Shown: positions 57,280-64,000 of the stretch, in pieces
Position numbering within the stretch: the stretch's first letter is position 1
Layout: each line of letters starts with the position of its first letter
Source: Vibrio panuliri
GTDB taxonomy: Bacteria; Pseudomonadota; Gammaproteobacteria; Enterobacterales; Vibrionaceae
DNA: 64,000 nucleotides
NCBI RefSeq assembly: GCF_009938205.1
Contig: NZ_AP019654.1
Coordinates: forward strand, 682,001-746,000
Direction of reading: 5' to 3'
The notes under the pieces: generated by a model
What the model was told of the DNA's origin: nothing
What the model saw: the letters and a program-made list of their open reading frames with translations, nothing else
Database searches by the model: none
Translations under genes and position numbers: made by a program

Positions 57280-58743
57280 ATGCTAAGAATTGCCAAAGAA
57301 GCGCTGACATTCGATGACGTACTACTCGTGCCAGCTCACTCCACCGTTCTCCCAAACACAGCTGATCTTCGCACTCAGCTTACTAAGAACATCACCCTAA
57401 ACATCCCAATGATTTCAGCGTCTATGGACACTGTAACTGAAGCTCGTCTAGCTATCGCGCTAGCGCAAGAGGGTGGCATTGGCTTTATCCACAAAAACAT
57501 GTCTATTGAGCAGCAAGCTGCTGAAGTTCGTGCGGTTAAGAAGTACGAATCAGGCATGGTGACAGATCCTGTAACAGTAAACCCTGAAGCAACCATCGCT
57601 GAAGTTGTTGCACTGACTGATAAGCACGGCTTTGCTGGCTTCCCAGTGGTAACAGATAGTAACGAACTTGTTGGTATCATCACTGGTCGTGATGTGCGCT
57701 TTGTGACTGACCTTTCTAAGAAAGTATCAGCAGTGATGACACCTAAAGAGCGCCTAGCGGCAGTTAAAGAAGGTGCAACTCGTGAAGAAGTGCAAGAGAA
57801 AATGCATGAAGCACGCGTTGAAAAAGTACTGGTAGTAAACGATGAGTTCCAACTTACCGGTATGATCACCGCAAAAGACTTCCACAAAGCAGAGACCAAA
57901 CCAAATGCATGTAAAGATGCGCAAGGTCGTTTGCGTGTTGGTGCAGCAGTTGGTGCAGGTGCGGGCAACGAAGAACGTGTGCAAGCGCTAGTTGAAGCGG
58001 GTGTAGACGTTCTACTGATTGACTCTTCACACGGTCACTCTGAAGGCGTGCTAAACCGTATTCGTGAAACTCGTGCGGCTTACCCAAACCTTGATATTAT
58101 TGGTGGTAACGTAGCAACAGGTGCAGGTGCACGTGCACTGATTGATGCAGGCGTAAGCGCAGTTAAAGTGGGTATCGGCCCTGGTTCTATTTGTACCACT
58201 CGCATCGTAACTGGCGTAGGTGTTCCTCAAGTTACAGCTATCGCCGATGCAGCAGAAGTGGCAAACGAATTCGGTATTCCAGTAATCGCTGACGGCGGTA
58301 TTCGTTTCTCTGGCGATATCTGTAAAGCAATCGTAGCGGGCGCATCATGTGTGATGGTTGGCTCTATGTTTGCTGGTACTGAAGAAGCGCCGGGTGAAGT
58401 GATTCTTTACAATGGTCGTTCATACAAAGCATACCGTGGTATGGGTTCACTAGGCGCGATGTCACAAGGTTCTTCAGACCGTTACTTCCAATCAGACAAT
58501 GCAGCAGACAAGCTAGTACCAGAAGGTATTGAAGGTCGTATCGCATACAAAGGTCTTCTAAAAGAGATCGTTCACCAACAAATGGGTGGTCTACGTTCAA
58601 GCATGGGTCTAACTGGCTCAGCAACAATCGAAGACATGCGTACTAAAGCTGAATTTGTTCGCATCTCCGGTGCGGGCATGGCGGAATCTCACGTGCACGA
58701 CGTTCAAATCACTAAGGAAGCACCAAACTACCGTCGCGGTTAA
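57280..58743 (+). CDS. guaB: Inosine-5'-monophosphate dehydrogenase
   Basis: Oxidises IMP to XMP with NAD+, first committed step to GMP, 487 aa as in E. coli. ATG 57280 gives [24 protein letters not shown] barrel interrupted by a CBS pair (residues ~92-205; [17 protein letters not shown] and [14 protein letters not shown]). Catalytic cysteine in [15 protein letters not shown]; mobile flap includes GMGSLGAM and YFQSDN. Codon use near the start matches highly expressed genes. Confidence 0.98.
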   Translation: MLRIAKEALTFDDVLLVPAHSTVLPNTADLRTQLTKNITLNIPMISASMDTVTEARLAIALAQEGGIGFIHKNMSIEQQAAEVRAVKKYESGMVTDPVTVNPEATIAEVVALTDKHGFAGFPVVTDSNELVGIITGRDVRFVTDLSKKVSAVMTPKERLAAVKEGATREEVQEKMHEARVEKVLVVNDEFQLTGMITAKDFHKAETKPNACKDAQGRLRVGAAVGAGAGNEERVQALVEAGVDVLLIDSSHGHSEGVLNRIRETRAAYPNLDIIGGNVATGAGARALIDAGVSAVKVGIGPGSICTTRIVTGVGVPQVTAIADAAEVANEFGIPVIADGGIRFSGDICKAIVAGASCVMVGSMFAGTEEAPGEVILYNGRSYKAYRGMGSLGAMSQGSSDRYFQSDNAADKLVPEGIEGRIAYKGLLKEIVHQQMGGLRSSMGLTGSATIEDMRTKAEFVRISGAGMAESHVHDVQITKEAPNYRRG

Positions 58744-58751
58744 TTTTTACT

Positions 58752-58850
58752 AACTATTTCAATCAATAGCGGCATCGAAAGTGCTCAATGTATGTTTATA
58801 AACTGGCACTTTCTCCGTTCATTCGGTAGTGGCTTTCAACTGAAATAGTT
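58752..58850. repeat. Large inverted repeat between guaB and guaA
   Basis: Outer arms AACTATTTCA (58752-58761) and TGAAATAGTT (58841-58850) are perfect complements. Inner arms GAAAGTGC (58777-58784) and GCACTTTC (58806-58813) are too. The ~100-base unit is transcribed with guaB and could be a small structured RNA, a processing signal or a dispersed repeat. Confidence 0.75.
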
Positions 58851-58876
58851 TAGTAAGAATAAAAACTATATACCTG

Positions 58877-58892
58877 ACGTAAACGTTTGCTT
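58877..58892. promoter_or_regulatory. PurR-like box before guaA
   Basis: ACGTAAACGTTTGCTT matches the PurR consensus ACGCAAACGTTTGCGT at 14 of 16 positions. It lies just before a possible promoter (TTGAAG 58899-58904, 17-base spacer, TAAACT 58922-58927). It suggests purine repression of guaA apart from guaB. Confidence 0.72.
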
Positions 58893-58913
58893 TTTTCCTT
58901 GAAGCATTGATAA

Positions 58914-58937
58914 GAGGCGGGTAAACTCGCCTCGTTT
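58914..58937 (+). other. Small stem-loop between guaB and guaA
   Basis: GAGGCG-GGTAAACT-CGCCTC stem followed by GTTTT. It overlaps the possible guaA -10 and may instead attenuate guaB readthrough. Confidence 0.4.
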
Positions 58938-58966
58938 TCATAACCTAGCTTATAAGACTGCTCATT

Positions 58967-60520
58967 ATGACTAAAAATATCCATGACCAACGTATTCTGA
59001 TCCTAGACTTCGGTTCTCAATACACTCAGCTTGTTGCACGCCGTGTTCGTGAAATCGGTGTTTACTGTGAACTATGGAGCTGGGATGTAGAAGAAGCGGA
59101 TATTCGTGAATTCAATCCAGACGGTATCATTCTATCTGGTGGTCCTGAAAGCGTAACAGAAGAAAACTCTCCACGCGCTCCACAATACGTATTTGACTCT
59201 GGCGTGCCAGTACTAGGTGTATGTTACGGCATGCAAACTATGGCAGAACAGCTAGGTGGTAAAGTAGCAGGTTCAACTGAACGTGAGTTTGGCTACGCAC
59301 AAGTTAAAGTTTCTGGCGAATCTGCAATCTTTAAAGATCTTGAGCTAACTCAAGACGTGTGGATGAGCCACGGTGACAAAGTAGTAGAGATCCCAGCAGA
59401 CTTCGTGAAAATCGGTGAAACCGACACTTGTCCTTATGCGGCAATGGCAAACGAAGAGAAGAAATACTACGGCGTACAATTCCACCCAGAAGTAACGCAT
59501 ACTAAAGGTGGCATGCAAATGCTTGAGAACTTCGTTCTTGGCGTATGTGGCTGTGAGCGTCTATGGACTTCTGAATCTATCATTGAAGATGCCGTTGCAC
59601 GTATCAAAGAGCAAGTGGGTGACGACGAAGTTATCCTTGGTCTATCTGGTGGTGTGGACTCTTCAGTCGTTGCTATGCTTGTTCACCGTGCAATCGGCGA
59701 TAAACTAACATGTGTGTTCGTTGATAACGGCCTACTTCGTTTAAACGAAGGTCAACAAGTAATGGATATGTTTGGCGACAAGTTCGGTCTAAACATCATC
59801 AAAGTTGATGCGGAAGAGCGCTTCCTTGAAGCACTAAAAGGCAAATCGGATCCAGAAGAGAAGCGTAAGACCATCGGTCACGTATTCGTAGAAGTATTTG
59901 ATGAAGAATCGAAGAAATTGAAGAATGCTAAGTGGTTGGCGCAAGGCACTATCTACCCAGATGTTATCGAATCTGCAGCTTCTAAAACTGGCAAAGCGCA
60001 CGTGATCAAATCACACCACAACGTGGGCGGTCTGCCAGAAGATATGGCGATGGGTCTAGTTGAGCCATTGCGTGAGCTATTTAAAGATGAAGTACGTAAG
60101 ATTGGTCTAGAGCTAGGTCTGCCATACAACATGCTTTACCGCCACCCATTCCCAGGTCCTGGTCTAGGTGTACGTGTACTTGGCGAGATCAAGAAAGAGT
60201 ACTGTGATCTTCTACGTCGCGCTGATGCTATCTTTATTGAAGAGCTTCATGCTGCAGACCTATACGACAAAGTATCGCAAGCATTTACGGTTTTCCTACC
60301 AGTTCGCTCTGTGGGCGTAATGGGCGATGGTCGTAAATACGATTGGGTTGTATCGCTACGCGCTGTAGAAACCATCGACTTTATGACTGCGCATTGGGCA
60401 CACCTACCATACGACTTCCTAGGTAAGGTTTCTAACCGTATTATCAATGAAGTGAATGGTATTTCTCGCGTTGTTTACGATATCTCTGGTAAGCCACCAG
60501 CGACGATCGAGTGGGAATAA
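58967..60520 (+). CDS. guaA: GMP synthase (glutamine-hydrolysing)
   Basis: Aminates XMP to GMP, 517 aa. N-terminal class I glutamine amidotransferase with nucleophile Cys86 in [12 protein letters not shown] and the catalytic histidine in [14 protein letters not shown]-pyrophosphatase domain with PP-loop [10 protein letters not shown] (~residue 227). C-terminal dimerisation domain ends in PPATIEWE, the family end. It lies 223 bp after guaB, with its own likely regulation. Confidence 0.98.
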   Translation: MTKNIHDQRILILDFGSQYTQLVARRVREIGVYCELWSWDVEEADIREFNPDGIILSGGPESVTEENSPRAPQYVFDSGVPVLGVCYGMQTMAEQLGGKVAGSTEREFGYAQVKVSGESAIFKDLELTQDVWMSHGDKVVEIPADFVKIGETDTCPYAAMANEEKKYYGVQFHPEVTHTKGGMQMLENFVLGVCGCERLWTSESIIEDAVARIKEQVGDDEVILGLSGGVDSSVVAMLVHRAIGDKLTCVFVDNGLLRLNEGQQVMDMFGDKFGLNIIKVDAEERFLEALKGKSDPEEKRKTIGHVFVEVFDEESKKLKNAKWLAQGTIYPDVIESAASKTGKAHVIKSHHNVGGLPEDMAMGLVEPLRELFKDEVRKIGLELGLPYNMLYRHPFPGPGLGVRVLGEIKKEYCDLLRRADAIFIEELHAADLYDKVSQAFTVFLPVRSVGVMGDGRKYDWVVSLRAVETIDFMTAHWAHLPYDFLGKVSNRIINEVNGISRVVYDISGKPPATIEWE

Positions 60521-60823
60521 TCCGCTGATTTAGCAGACATCAAAAACCAGCCTTAGGGCTGGTTTTTTTGTTTGTCTTGCTAGTATTTTGCACAAAAGTT
60601 GCTGGAAATTTCTCCATGAAGTTCGTGTGTGCTGTTTGGTTTTTCTCAGGAATTGCACCTATTTTCGTTGAAAATTAATAATTTTATCGACCAAGTTGGC
60701 TAAAGTTATGTCTGTGTTGATTTGTGCAATGTAAGTTTTCAGTGGATTAATGTTGTGTTTGTTTGGTGTATCACTAAAATCTGCGCGTAATTTTTATCAC
60801 ATTTTTTGAAAAGGTACGCGCCA
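60521..60823. other. guaA-satP gap
   Basis: 303 bases. The guaA terminator is at 60545-60568. The rest is AT-rich and should contain the satP promoter, but I cannot place -35/-10 elements with confidence. A partial CRP-like match (TCACA at 60797) is too near the start codon to rate. Confidence 0.6.
60545..60568 (+). terminator. Terminator after guaA
   Basis: AACCAGCC-TTA-GGGCTGGTT stem followed by a run of T. Confidence 0.92.
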
Positions 60824-61423
60824 ATGTCTACAAAACTGGCTAACCCAGCACCATTAGGTCTAATGGGTTTCGGTATGACAACCATCCTGCTAAACATCCA
60901 CAACGCAGGTTTTTTCCCAATTGACTCTATGATTCTGGCTATGGGCATCTTCTACGGTGGTCTAGGTCAAGTACTTGTAGGTATGATGTGTTTCAAACGT
61001 GGTGACACATTTGGTACAACTGCGTTTACTTCTTACGGTCTATTCTGGCTAACACTTGTTGGTCTACTTGTTCTACCTGAAATGGGTCTAGCGCAACCAA
61101 GCCCACACAGCTTCATGGGTTGGTACCTAACTCTTTGGGGTATCTTCACTGGCTTTATGTTCATTGGTTCACTTTGCTACCCAGTGGCTAAGCAAGTGGT
61201 ATTTGGTTCACTTACTATCCTATTCTTCCTACTTGCAGCTCGTGATTTCACAGGCAGCACGTTTATCGGCACAATCGCGGGTATCGAAGGTATCTTCGTT
61301 GGTGCGAGCGCAATCTACTTTGCGATGGCTCAAGTACTAAACAGCGAATTTGGCCGCGTAGTTCTACCTGTTGGTGAGCGTCGCATTAAGCCAGTTGTTG
61401 CAGCTGAGCAAGTTACTGCTTAA
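60824..61423 (+). CDS. satP: SatP/YaaH acetate-succinate transporter
   Basis: Inner-membrane acetate/succinate uptake protein of the GPR1/FUN34/YaaH family, 199 aa with six helices. ATG 60824 gives [19 protein letters not shown], carrying the family NPAPLG signature near the N terminus. AAGG lies upstream, and the six codons before this ATG are unlikely to be translated. Monocistronic with a strong shared terminator. Codon use is biased as in highly expressed genes. Confidence 0.9.
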   Translation: MSTKLANPAPLGLMGFGMTTILLNIHNAGFFPIDSMILAMGIFYGGLGQVLVGMMCFKRGDTFGTTAFTSYGLFWLTLVGLLVLPEMGLAQPSPHSFMGWYLTLWGIFTGFMFIGSLCYPVAKQVVFGSLTILFFLLAARDFTGSTFIGTIAGIEGIFVGASAIYFAMAQVLNSEFGRVVLPVGERRIKPVVAAEQVTA

Positions 61424-61449
61424 TTAATGCAGTAAACGGTTTATAAGAA

Positions 61450-61482
61450 AAGGGGTTAACCAATTGGTTAACCCCTTTTTTT
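61450..61482. terminator. Bidirectional terminator between satP and the AGCS gene
   Basis: AAGGGGTTAACC-AATT-GGTTAACCCCTT perfect palindrome followed by T run on plus and preceded by an A-rich stretch on minus. Confidence 0.92.
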
Positions 61483-61539
61483 CGCCATGCCGAACTTGTG
61501 TGGCGATTACCTACAGCTAGTTACCACTGCCTTTTCTTA

Positions 61540-63096
61540 TTATGATGAAGTGTTGTTAACCACTTCTACGTCGACTTCTTTACTGGTGTTTACTTCTGGG
61601 TTGCCGTGTTCGCGGCGATAGCGATCTTCCCAGTAATCTGCGCCTTTAATCCCCAGTTTTACAGGGTTAAATGTGTACTCTTCAACCCCTTCTTTTTGCT
61701 GCGCTTCGTAATCTTTAAGCGCTGTTATTGCTGGCTTAGATAAGAAGAAGATGATCAGTATTCCGACAATGTTTAACCATGCCATTAAGCCAACCCCAAC
61801 ATCACCCATTGCCCATGCTAAGTTGGCGGTTTTCACCGTGCCGTAGAACACCGCAGAAATTAGCACCAGCTTAAGTACAAACATCAAACCGCTGACTTTA
61901 AATGTACGGCGAATGTAGGCGATGTTTGTTTCCGCAATGTAGTAGTAAGCCAAGATAGTGGTGAAAGCAAAGAAGAACAGAGCCACTGCAATAAACGGTT
62001 TACCAACACCCGGAAGGGCACTTTCGATTGCCATTTGAGTAAAGACAGGGCCGTTAGCACTGATCTCTGCAGCGACATTCTGAATAAGGAATGCTTCTCC
62101 CGCACCATGAACGTTGTATGCTCCAGTGATCAGAATCATAAACGCAGTTGCCGAACACACGAGCAGCGTATCGATGTAGATTGAGAATGATTGCACTAGA
62201 CCTTGTTGAGCGGGGTGATCAACGTTAGCCGCTGCGGCTGCGTGAGGACCAGTACCTTGCCCAGCCTCGTTTGAATAAACACCACGTTTAACACCCCAAC
62301 CAATTGCAGCACCAAAGCCTGCCATAGGTGAGAATGCATCTTCGATGATCATGGCAAAAATAACCGGTACGGCGCTGATGTTGAGCAGGATGATTACAAA
62401 TGCGGTCACGATGTATGCGAGTGCCATAAACGGCACCACAATTTGAGTGAAATGCGCGATACGTTTCACGCCACCAAAAATGATGAAAGCGAGGATAATT
62501 GAGATGACGGTGCCGGTAAAGATTTTAGCAAAACTGAAGGTACCAACAGCGGTTTCAATCATTTGGCCTGAACCAAAAGCGGCTTCAACAGCATTACCAA
62601 TGCTGTTTGATTGCACACCCGGTAGCAAGACGCCACAGGCAAAGATTGTTGCGATAGCAAAAATCCACGCATACCATTTTTGCCCCATCGCTTTTTCGAT
62701 GTAATAAGCGGGACCGCCACGGAATTCGCCGTTATCGTCCTCTTTATAAATTTGCGCGAGAGTGGACTCTGCATAGGCGGTAGCTGCACCAAAAAAGGCT
62801 ACCATCCACATCCAAAATACGGCACCGGGGCCACCAAAACCAATTGCCGCTGCAACACCTGCGATGTTACCTGTACCGACACGGCCAGAGAGTGAAACAG
62901 CCAGCGCTTGGAAAGAGGAAATACCTTTCTTAGAGCTTTTGCCTGAAAAGAGAAGTCGCCACATTTCAAAGAAGTGACGGATTTGAACAAAGCGAGTAAT
63001 GACCGAATAAAATAAGCCCGCGCCGAGACATAAGTAAATCAGCACGGGACTCCATATGATTCCATTCAGAAAATCAACTATAGACTGCATAAGCAT
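61540..63096 (-). CDS. AGCS family sodium:alanine/amino-acid symporter
   Basis: Sodium-coupled importer of alanine, glycine or a related amino acid, 518 aa with about ten helices. Family signatures are VSLSGRVGTGNIAGVAAAI near the N terminus, FWMWMVAFFGAATAYAES, and GWGVKRGVYSNEAGQGTGPH in the middle. A charged C-terminal tail of about 70 residues is present. ATG 63096 and ATG 63090 are both possible; AGGG lies 4 or 10 bases upstream respectively. Which amino acid is carried cannot be told. Confidence 0.93.
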   Translation of the reverse strand: MLMQSIVDFLNGIIWSPVLIYLCLGAGLFYSVITRFVQIRHFFEMWRLLFSGKSSKKGISSFQALAVSLSGRVGTGNIAGVAAAIGFGGPGAVFWMWMVAFFGAATAYAESTLAQIYKEDDNGEFRGGPAYYIEKAMGQKWYAWIFAIATIFACGVLLPGVQSNSIGNAVEAAFGSGQMIETAVGTFSFAKIFTGTVISIILAFIIFGGVKRIAHFTQIVVPFMALAYIVTAFVIILLNISAVPVIFAMIIEDAFSPMAGFGAAIGWGVKRGVYSNEAGQGTGPHAAAAANVDHPAQQGLVQSFSIYIDTLLVCSATAFMILITGAYNVHGAGEAFLIQNVAAEISANGPVFTQMAIESALPGVGKPFIAVALFFFAFTTILAYYYIAETNIAYIRRTFKVSGLMFVLKLVLISAVFYGTVKTANLAWAMGDVGVGLMAWLNIVGILIIFFLSKPAITALKDYEAQQKEGVEEYTFNPVKLGIKGADYWEDRYRREHGNPEVNTSKEVDVEVVNNTSS

Positions 63097-63538
63097 TTTC
63101 CCTGTTAGTAATGATTGTGAGCGAGATGTTGTGTTTGTTGTAATTTGTTTGCGTGCGAATATTAACCTTTGTGTAACGTAAATGTTAAATGATTTGTTTC
63201 GTTGATGTGATCTCTGTGATATTGAGCAATAAATCTTATCTATACCTTTGTGAGTGAAATGTAGTATGGCGATAGGTAAGTTTTATGGAGATAGTTAGCG
63301 GTTTTTGTTAACAAAAATAGTGACTTTATCTAGGTCGCAGTGGAAATTTATATAATTTTTATGCTTAAAAAGTGAGCATTCATAAAATATGCATCTGGTT
63401 TTTAGGTGTAAAGATGGGCGTTGGCGACGCTTTTTACTAAATAATTGTCGAGGTAAAGAATTTGTGTCTTATATGCTAGTGAAAAGGCGAAAAATTAGGC
63501 ATGCTAGAACGGTGTCAACAACCCTTCATGGATGATTT
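63097..63538. other. Divergent region before the AGCS and MetY genes
   Basis: 442 very AT-rich bases carrying both promoters. A stem GTAAA...GGCGT/ACGC...TTTAC at 63408-63437 followed by TAAATAA lies about 100 bases before metY and may be a leader structure. I see no MetJ box array or riboswitch that I can name. Confidence 0.55.
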
Positions 63539-64000
63539 ATGAAAGACGAAACTCTTGCGATTCACTTCGGCTACGAAACGGACCCGACAACTAAGTCTGT
63601 GGCTACCCCAATTTATCAAACTGTCGCCTATGAGTTTGACAGTGCGCAGCATGGTGCAGATCTGTTTAACCTTGAGGTTCCAGGCAATATCTACACCCGT
63701 ATTATGAACCCAACTAATGATGTGCTCGAAAAGCGTATGGCTGCCTTAGAGGGCGGAATTGCAGGCTTAGTTGTGAGTGCCGGTAGCGCAGCAATAAACT
63801 ATGCCATTCTGACGCTTGCTGAAGCGGGAGATAACATTGTGTCAACGCCGCAGCTTTATGGTGGCACTTACACCTTGTTTGCACATATGTTACCAAAGCA
63901 AGGAATTGAAGTTCGTTTTGCCAAAGACGATAAGCCCGAGAGCTTAGCTGAGCTTATCGATGAAAATACTAAAGCCGTCTATTGTGAAAGTATTGGTAAC
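63539..64000 (+). CDS. metY: O-acetylhomoserine sulfhydrylase / Cys-Met PLP enzyme (3' end outside window)
   Basis: PLP enzyme of the Cys/Met metabolism family, 154 codons present, cut by the window end. The N terminus MKDETLAIHFGYETDPTTKSVATPIYQT, the IYTRIMNPTNDVLEKRMAALEGG block and VVSAGSAAINYAI are typical of MetY (O-acetylhomoserine aminocarboxypropyltransferase). The catalytic lysine lies beyond the window, and MetB/MetZ paralogues are not fully excluded. It would make homocysteine or methionine precursors by direct sulfhydrylation. Confidence 0.85.
   Translation, partial: MKDETLAIHFGYETDPTTKSVATPIYQTVAYEFDSAQHGADLFNLEVPGNIYTRIMNPTNDVLEKRMAALEGGIAGLVVSAGSAAINYAILTLAEAGDNIVSTPQLYGGTYTLFAHMLPKQGIEVRFAKDDKPESLAELIDENTKAVYCESIGN

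Noticed and set aside
60786..60801. CRP-like site CGTAA-N6-TCACA before satP
   Set aside because: Only one half matches well and it lies about 23 bases before the start codon, too close for activation.
63408..63437. Hairpin before metY considered as a SAM riboswitch part
   Set aside because: I cannot recognise the SAM-I or SAM-II consensus around it; kept only as a possible leader stem.

Overview
The window reads as a chromosome segment of a marine gammaproteobacterium, very probably Vibrio (large chromosome). The evidence is the close similarity of the housekeeping proteins to vibrio families, the gene order rlmN-rodZ-ispG-hisS-yfgM-bamB-der-(AlaX-like)-yfgJ-xseA-guaB-guaA, a DUF2850-type protein next to argA, and long two-domain PstC/PstA permeases. 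The assignment rests on recall of families, not on a search.

Layout. 1-11660: a phosphate block with the end of phoR, a pstS-type binding protein, ppx-ppk on the minus strand, then pstC-pstA-pstB-phoU behind a clear Pho box; the leader before pstC carries a small reading frame interrupted by TGA. 11680-12960: cutC and two almost identical tRNA-Tyr genes in a tandem repeat with their own promoter and terminator. 13180-17690: an accessory sugar module, made of a mannose-family PTS (IIA, IIB, IIC, IID), a SIS-domain sugar-phosphate enzyme and a convergent GntR/UTRA regulator, with a CRP site and matching putative operators at both promoters. 17835-22006: an RND efflux pair. 22068-24475: yebG with a LexA box, a LysR regulator and a divergent TDT-family transporter. 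24600-30665: a Fur-controlled iron/siderophore locus (48-aa membrane protein, MFS, two IrtAB/YbtPQ-like ABC half transporters, AraC regulator). 30750-40463: a small ORF, then recC, a hairpin-rich gap, recB and recD. 40464-44200: a gap with a split small reading frame, argA with tandem ARG boxes, a DUF2850-type protein and mltA. 44313-45600: tcdA-csdE. 45678-57050: rlmN, a gap where pilF/pilW would be expected, rodZ, ispG, hisS, yfgM, bamB, der, an AlaX-like editing protein, yfgJ, and xseA (minus strand). 57116-60568: guaB and guaA, with a PurR-like box before guaA. 60824 to end: satP, an AGCS-family symporter (minus) and the start of a MetY-type enzyme.

How the parts work together. PhoBR senses phosphate, PstSCAB-PhoU imports it and signals, and Ppk/Ppx store and release it as polyphosphate. 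RecBCD forms one repair machine. IspG, HisS, YfgM, BamB and Der are core envelope, isoprenoid and translation functions. GuaB-GuaA make GMP from IMP. The PTS module and the iron locus are the accessory parts and the most likely places for under-described biology. I found no phage, complete IS element, integron or CRISPR array. One possible IS terminus is flagged in the rlmN-rodZ gap.
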